From Endomicrobiia bacterium (GTDB lineage: Bacteria > Elusimicrobiota > Endomicrobiia > PHAN01), in assembly GCA_030018875.1 (NCBI GenBank), contig JASEHK010000011.1, positions 1 through 18,602 of the forward strand: a stretch of 18,602 nucleotides of DNA, in the 5' to 3' direction. Shown here piece after piece: positions 14,626 to 18,602 of this stretch. The position numbers and the translations under genes were made by a program. Every line of letters starts with the position of its first letter. Position 1 is the stretch's first letter. Under the pieces are notes generated by a model. That model was not told where the DNA came from. It made no database searches and saw nothing but the letters and a program-made list of their open reading frames with translations.

Positions 14626-14659
14626 TGTCACCCTGATCCCGCGAAGGAATCAGAAGGAC
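14626..14659. repeat. Imperfect palindromic repeat of the CACCCTGA...GAAGGA type
   Basis: Between dapB and the membrane protein gene lies CACCCTGATCCC GCGAAGG AATCAG, with CTGAT (14633-14637) and ATCAG (14649-14653) as inverted arms. It resembles widely dispersed intergenic repeats of the form TCACCCTGA...CGAAGG that I know from many bacterial genomes. Calling it a repeat rests on that resemblance, since there is no second copy in the window. Confidence 0.45.
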
Positions 14660-14660
14660 A

Positions 14661-14675
14661 AAAAACGAGGTTTTT
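14661..14675 (-). terminator. Weak hairpin after dapB
   Basis: Directly at the dapB stop, AAAAAC (14661-14666) and GTTTTT (14670-14675) form a 6-bp stem with a 3-nt loop; on minus the second arm is itself a T-run. The stem is almost only A-T pairs, so termination would be weak at best. Confidence 0.3.
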
Positions 14676-15451
14676 CAAATGCCCAGGACGTCGCGCATCG
14701 TGTAAAGCCCGGGCTTATGACCCGCAAGCCATTTGGCCGCGGCGATGGCGCCCGAGGCAAAACAATCCCTTGAGTGAGCGCGGTGCGTTATCTCCACGCG
14801 CTCGCCGGGGCCGGCGAAATACACCGTGTGCTCGCCGACGATATCGCCGGCGCGCACCGCGTGCACGCCGAGCTCTCCCTTGGGGCGCGCGCCTACGAGA
14901 CCTTCGCGGCCGTAGATTATATTTTTGGCCGCGCAGGCGGCGGTTATCGCCTCGGAGAGCTTTGCCGCCGTTCCCGACGGAGCGTCCTTCTTCTGATTGT
15001 GATGAATCTCGACTATCTCGGCGTCGTAATCTTTAAGCACGCGCGCGACCTCGCCGACGACCTTGAAAAGAAGATTGACTCCGACGGACATATTGGGAGA
15101 AAAAACTATCGGTATGACGGCGGCGGCGGACTTTATCGCGCGGATTCCGGCGTCGTCGAAACCGGTGGTCCCCAGAACCACGGCCTTCTTCGCCGCGACG
15201 GCTTCGTCCAAATGCTCCAGCGAGGCGGCGGGCGAAGTGAAATCTATGAGCGCGTCGGCCGCGGCCAAGGCATCGGCGACATCGCTTCCGACGGAGAGTT
15301 GCCCGCCGCGAAATTGTATCCGCGAACCGACGGCGGCATTGGAGGCCGCCTCAAAAACCGCCGCAACACCGACGGTGGCATCCGCTTCGGCGAGTGACAG
15401 GATTCTTGAGCCCATCTTCCCTTTTACGCCTGCGACTGCGATATTCAACAT
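14675..15451 (-). CDS. dapB: 4-hydroxy-tetrahydrodipicolinate reductase
   Basis: DapB reduces the DapA product to tetrahydrodipicolinate with NAD(P)H. It has 258 residues, slightly short for the family. The Rossmann motif is VAGVKGKMGSRI at 6-17. DALIDFTSP lies near 66, VLGTTGF near 92 and FSPNMSVGVNLL near 117. The signature EIVEIHHNQKKDAPSGTA (145-162) contains the catalytic His pair (150-151), K155 and the substrate-binding GT. The ATG at 15451 has GAGG 9 nt upstream. It lies 37 nt after dapA and is probably co-transcribed with it. Confidence 0.96.
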   Translation of the reverse strand: MLNIAVAGVKGKMGSRILSLAEADATVGVAAVFEAASNAAVGSRIQFRGGQLSVGSDVADALAAADALIDFTSPAASLEHLDEAVAAKKAVVLGTTGFDDAGIRAIKSAAAVIPIVFSPNMSVGVNLLFKVVGEVARVLKDYDAEIVEIHHNQKKDAPSGTAAKLSEAITAACAAKNIIYGREGLVGARPKGELGVHAVRAGDIVGEHTVYFAGPGERVEITHRAHSRDCFASGAIAAAKWLAGHKPGLYTMRDVLGI

Positions 15452-15488
15452 TATTGTTTTCCTCTTTTTAGATATTCCTTTTAATATC

Positions 15489-16370
15489 TTATCCGCGCAA
15501 AAGTCCGTAGTCCGACAATTCTTTTTTGAGTTTCTCTTTGTTAGCGTCGGACATCGGCGTCATCGGAAGGCGCAACGCCCCCGACGCAAGAAGTCCCATC
15601 ATCTCCATCGCGGTCTTCACCGGTATCGGATTCGTCTCCAGAAACAGCGACTTAATGAGAGGAAACATTTTGTAATGGAGTTCGCGCGCCGTTTTTACGT
15701 CGCCGGACAGAAAACTTTTTACGAGAGCGTCCGTGTCCGACGGAATTATGTTGGCCGCCACCGACACGACACCCGCGCCGCCGATGGAAAGCAGCGGCAA
15801 CGTCAGCGCGTCGTCGCCCGAGAGAAGCTCGATGCGGGGCGAGAGATGTTTTACCTTCGTCATCTGTTCCAAAGAGCCCGAAGCCTCTTTTATCCCGATG
15901 ACATTGGGATTGTCCGCGACTATCAAAGCAACCGTCTCAGGCTCAATGTTGACGCCCGTGCGCGACTGAATATTATAGAGCATTATCGGAAACTTTACCG
16001 ACGAGGCCACAGCGCGGAAATGCGCGCGAAGTCCGGTCTGCGTGGGCTTGTTGTAATAAGGAGAAATGAGAAGCGCCGCGTCAGCCCCGACATGCTCGGC
16101 GAACTTCGTGAGCTTCACGCTCTCCGCCGTATTGTTGGAGCCGGTTCCGGCGACGACTTTTACTTTTCCTCGGGCGGCTTTGACCACGGATTCTATGACG
16201 GCCTCGTGCTCCTCGTGGGAGAGAGTGGCCGATTCTCCCGTCGTGCCGCAGGGCAGTATCCATGAAGTGGAGTTCGCAATGTGAAACTCGACGAGTTTCT
16301 TGATGGCGTCGAAATCCACGGAGTCATTTTTGAACGGCGTAACGAGAGCGACGCAACTTCCTTCAAACAT
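15489..16370 (-). CDS. dapA: 4-hydroxy-tetrahydrodipicolinate synthase
   Basis: DapA condenses pyruvate with aspartate-4-semialdehyde, the first step specific to lysine and diaminopimelate. The 293 residues fit the TIM-barrel family. PCGTTGESATLS at 40-51 holds the conserved Thr pair, SPYYNKP lies near 103, MLYNIQSRTGVN near 130-141 (Y132 and R137) and VIGIKEASG near 157, where K161 is the Schiff-base lysine. The YNIQSRTG segment differs from the common YN(V/I)PxRTG by having Gln in place of Pro. The ATG at 16370 has a GGAGG 5 nt upstream. A 216-nt leader lies upstream, so this gene may head its own transcript. Confidence 0.96.
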   Translation of the reverse strand: MFEGSCVALVTPFKNDSVDFDAIKKLVEFHIANSTSWILPCGTTGESATLSHEEHEAVIESVVKAARGKVKVVAGTGSNNTAESVKLTKFAEHVGADAALLISPYYNKPTQTGLRAHFRAVASSVKFPIMLYNIQSRTGVNIEPETVALIVADNPNVIGIKEASGSLEQMTKVKHLSPRIELLSGDDALTLPLLSIGGAGVVSVAANIIPSDTDALVKSFLSGDVKTARELHYKMFPLIKSLFLETNPIPVKTAMEMMGLLASGALRLPMTPMSDANKEKLKKELSDYGLLRG

Positions 16371-16387
16371 AAAAACCTCCGTAAAGC

Positions 16388-16510
16388 AGGATTAAGCGGT
16401 AAGGATTAAGACGCTCACGGAGTTTACATCAAACGAAAGTGAACGTGTTCGCTTTAAGGATTAAGTTTTGTGTTTTTTGCTTACTCCTTAATCCTTAATC
16501 CTAAATCCTA
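16388..16510. repeat. Direct and inverted GGATTAAG repeats in the dapA leader
   Basis: Three copies of AGGATTAAG (16388-16396, 16402-16410, 16457-16465) face an inverted cluster built from CTTAATCCT and the variant CTAAATCCT (about 16486-16509). One perfect pairing is AAGGATTAAG (16456-16465) with CTTAATCCTT (16487-16496), a 10-bp stem with a 21-nt loop. The other copies offer competing pairings. This is either a small repeat family or a leader with alternative hairpins. It lies within the 216-nt non-coding stretch 16371-16586. Confidence 0.75.
16436..16455. promoter_or_regulatory. Imperfect palindrome, possible operator upstream of dapA
   Basis: AAAGTGAAC (16436-16444) and GTTCGCTTT (16447-16455) are inverted copies with one mismatch, separated by GT. 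The site lies 66-85 bp upstream of the dapA ATG, within the leader. A dimeric repressor site is possible, and so is a small RNA hairpin. No regulator is identified. Confidence 0.35.
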
Positions 16511-16521
16511 CTTTTTTAAGG

Positions 16522-16527
16522 AGTATA
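16522..16527 (-). promoter_or_regulatory. Possible -10 element for a dapA transcript
   Basis: On minus the sequence reads TATACT, one base from TATAAT, about 150 nt before dapA and just upstream of the repeat cluster. No good -35 match stands at the right distance. A further palindrome, TGAAAT-TGTT-ATTTCA (16541-16556), overlaps where a -35 region would lie. The call is tentative. Confidence 0.3.
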
Positions 16528-16586
16528 CCAAATTAGATAATGAAATTGTTATTTCAGCGATAAACGTGGGAACGGTTAACGAGAAA

Positions 16587-17468
16587 TTAGAGCCGCAGTT
16601 TGCCGATAAAAACTACTTCGGCGGGGCCTTCAAGCGAAACATTCGTTACGGCAAATTCCGAAGAAGCACGAATCGAAGCGCCGGAGCCGACACGGGAGAT
16701 TTTATAATCCACGGTGAGAATTTTTCCGCCGCGAGTTAGACACTTTACTGGCGGACGAACCTTGCCTAGTACGCCGGATATTATCGCCGAAGCCGCAACG
16801 CCGGTGCCGCAGGCAAGCGTCTCGTTCTCCACTCCGCGCTCATAAGTGCGCACGGATATGGACGAAGGACCTGTGACCTTGACAAAATCCGCGTTTGTCC
16901 CCGCGAGGGCGAAAGCGATGTGATTTCTTATCGCGCGGCCGAGCCGCACAACGGGAGTTTTTCCGATATTTCCGACGAAGATTACGGCGTGAGGCACGCC
17001 GGTGTCGGCGAAATGGGCGCGCAGTCGGCTACCGGCGGCCGCTCCTTTCTTGTTGCCTATGGTTATGGGAAAATCGAGTTTGATTCCGCGCGGAGACGGA
17101 AGTTCTATTTTGACTGAAGATTTCTTGAGTTCGAATCGAATAATGCCGGCGGGCGTCTCGAAGGTCCCTTTGGATTTTTTGATTACTCCTGTGTATCGGG
17201 CAAAGCGCGCAACCGAGCGCGCGCCGTTGCCGCACATGGAGACCTCGGAGCCGTCGGAGTTCAGGTAGCGCATCTTAAAATCGGCGCGGCGGGAAAGTTC
17301 TATGAGTATCATACCGTCGGCGCCGACGCCGAACTTGCGGTCGCAAAGCCGTCGGGCGAGCGCCGAAACGTCCGAGTCGCGGCGCGGTATTATGCCGGAA
17401 CGATTGTCTATCATCACGAAATCGTTGCCGGCGGCGGTCATTTTTACGAAGACGATGTTTTTAGTCAT
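16587..17468 (-). CDS. dapF: Diaminopimelate epimerase
   Basis: DapF interconverts LL- and meso-diaminopimelate by a cofactor-free two-base mechanism. The two catalytic cysteines are visible in SMCGNGARS (C79) and LACGTGVAA (C220). KMTAAGNDFV at 9-18, GVGADGMILIE near 47, YLNSDGSE near 68 and GTNADFVKV near 190 are further family motifs. The 293 residues are a little longer than many homologues. The ATG overlaps the lysA stop as ATGA (17465-17468), so the two are translated together. It is followed by the 216-nt leader of dapA. Confidence 0.96.
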   Translation of the reverse strand: MTKNIVFVKMTAAGNDFVMIDNRSGIIPRRDSDVSALARRLCDRKFGVGADGMILIELSRRADFKMRYLNSDGSEVSMCGNGARSVARFARYTGVIKKSKGTFETPAGIIRFELKKSSVKIELPSPRGIKLDFPITIGNKKGAAAGSRLRAHFADTGVPHAVIFVGNIGKTPVVRLGRAIRNHIAFALAGTNADFVKVTGPSSISVRTYERGVENETLACGTGVAASAIISGVLGKVRPPVKCLTRGGKILTVDYKISRVGSGASIRASSEFAVTNVSLEGPAEVVFIGKLRL

Positions 17469-18602
17469 AAATCCGTCATTGCGAGGTCGGCGTATGTTTC
17501 GCGTTTTCTTACTATTTTGAATTTTCCGTCGGAAACGAGAATTTCGGCGGCGCGAGGGCGGGAATTATAGCGGCTCGACATAGCGAAGCCGTAAGCGCCC
17601 GCGCACATCACCGCTATGAGGTCGTTTTTTTTCATCAAAGGCAACTTGCGGGAGAGGGCCAGAAAATCCCCGGTCTCGCATATCGGGCCGACCACGTCGG
17701 CGGTCACCGTCTTTGCGCGCGGTTTTTTCACGGGCAGAATTTCGTGATACGCGTCGTAAAGAGTCGGCCTTATCAGATCGGACATACCGGCATCAGCGAT
17801 GAAAAAATGCTTGCCGAGGACTTCTTTATGATAGACGACCGAGGCCACAAGCGCCCCCGCGACGCCGACTATCGAGCGGCCGGGCTCGAATATGTAAGTG
17901 CGCGCTAAATCGCGCTCCGACGAAAAAACCCCGAACATCTCTCTGACAAAACTTTCCGGAGAGGGCGGATTCTCGCCTCGGCGATAACGTATGCCGAGGC
18001 CGCCGCCCAAGTCAACATATTTTATTTTGAATCCTGCGGATTCCAGTTTACCGACGAGGTTTTTTATTTTTTTCGCCGCGGAGACGAACGGCGCGACGGA
18101 AACAATCTGGGAGCCTATGTGGGAGTGAATGCCCGCTATCTCTATGTTCTTCAGCGGACGCGACGAGAGATAAAACTCGATGGCGTCCGATATCGGTATC
18201 CCGAACTTGGCGCGCGCCGTGCCGGTCGTGATTTTTTTGTGTGTTTTGGCGTCAACATCGGGATTTATGCGAACCGCAACGCGGGCCTTTTTGCCGAAAC
18301 GGCCGGCGATGGAGTTTATGGATTCTATCTCGGCGCGGGACTCCACGTTGAACATAAGTATGCCGGCCTTAACGGCCTGGCGAATTTCGCCGTCGGTCTT
18401 GCCTACCCCCGCGTAAACAATCTTCGACGCGGATATGCCGGCGGCGAGGGCCTCGTGAAGTTCGCCGCCGCTCGTTATGTCGGCGCCGCATCCTTCAGAG
18501 CGGGCGAGGGCGAGTATTGACGGATTGGAGTTGGCCTTGAGCGCGTAGCAGAGGATGTGATTTCTTGAAGCAAGGCCTTTTTTGTAGTCCCGCATCTGCT
18601 CT
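17465..18602 (-). CDS. lysA: Diaminopimelate decarboxylase, 5' end beyond the window
   Basis: LysA decarboxylates meso-diaminopimelate to lysine with PLP. The frame remains open to the window edge, and the family is about 410-420 residues, so roughly 40 N-terminal residues are missing. I do not take the internal ATG at 18595 as the start because the PLP lysine (in CYALKANSN) would then be only 20 residues from the N-terminus. Other motifs are GADITSGGELHEAL, GIHSHIGSQI, VDLGGGLGIRY, FEPGRSIVG, GPICETGDFLA (with the active-site Cys) and CAGAYGFAMSSRYNSRPR (with the Tyr that contacts PLP). The stop overlaps the dapF start. Confidence 0.95.
   Translation of the reverse strand, partial: EQMRDYKKGLASRNHILCYALKANSNPSILALARSEGCGADITSGGELHEALAAGISASKIVYAGVGKTDGEIRQAVKAGILMFNVESRAEIESINSIAGRFGKKARVAVRINPDVDAKTHKKITTGTARAKFGIPISDAIEFYLSSRPLKNIEIAGIHSHIGSQIVSVAPFVSAAKKIKNLVGKLESAGFKIKYVDLGGGLGIRYRRGENPPSPESFVREMFGVFSSERDLARTYIFEPGRSIVGVAGALVASVVYHKEVLGKHFFIADAGMSDLIRPTLYDAYHEILPVKKPRAKTVTADVVGPICETGDFLALSRKLPLMKKNDLIAVMCAGAYGFAMSSRYNSRPRAAEILVSDGKFKIVRKRETYADLAMTDL

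Noticed and set aside
16441..16450. A LexA-type box (GAAC...GTTC) in the dapA leader.
   Set aside because: The two half-sites are 2 nt apart, not the 4 nt of the Gram-positive LexA box, and the symmetry extends further as a separate palindrome.
16371..16586. A lysine riboswitch before dapA.
   Set aside because: I could not find the conserved lysine aptamer core. The region is AT-rich and dominated by GGATTAAG repeats.

Overview
This window is a bacterial chromosome segment carrying housekeeping and biosynthetic genes. All protein genes except one small gene lie on the minus strand, so transcription runs from high to low coordinates. The genes point to a bacterium with meso-diaminopimelate peptidoglycan that makes lysine by the diaminopimelate aminotransferase (DapL) route: lysA, dapF, dapA, dapB and dapL are all here, next to folK, an HU gene, an AlaC-like aminotransferase and hom. 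The mix resembles uncultured lineages such as Elusimicrobiota or Omnitrophota, but that is only an impression; no marker here fixes the phylum. Most genes are tightly packed, with ATGA stop/start overlaps (lysA/dapF, 14199 gene/dapL, folK/hup, nadD/LCP).

Layout, from high to low coordinates. 18602-16587: lysA (cut by the window edge) and dapF. 16586-16371: a non-coding leader with GGATTAAG-type repeats and a palindrome ahead of dapA. 16370-14675: dapA and dapB. 14594-12240: a small membrane protein, dapL, folK and hup. 12239-12119: five copies of a 16-bp tandem repeat. 12118-9318: a second small membrane protein, an AlaC-like aminotransferase and hom. 9315-9164: an unusual tRNA locus. 9104-3463: proA, a nadD-yqeK fusion, an LCP protein, rsfS and argS. 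3325-719: a glucan phosphorylase. 718-257: a convergent intergenic region with nested palindromes and a bidirectional terminator. 256-17 (plus strand): a small basic protein made of two repeats.

The most striking feature is the tRNA locus. A complete tRNA-Thr(UGU) sits inside the anticodon arm of a second, otherwise recognisable tRNA-Thr. A 7-bp inverted repeat (TCCCGCC/GGCGGGA) encloses the inner tRNA, so three stems are nested. The outer tRNA begins 2 nt after the hom stop codon. The intergenic region at 448-688 shows the same architecture: ATTCCCG/CGGGAAT palindromes hold other palindromes in their loops, including TCCCGCC/GGCGGGA. A shared mechanism that puts palindromic units into hairpin loops is a testable inference, not something the sequence proves.

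Functionally, the window combines the lysine/diaminopimelate branch and the first step of the homoserine branch (threonine and methionine), one step of proline synthesis, folate synthesis (FolK), NAD synthesis (NadD), a ribosome silencing factor, arginyl-tRNA synthetase, a cell-wall polymer ligase-like LCP protein and glycogen or maltodextrin breakdown.
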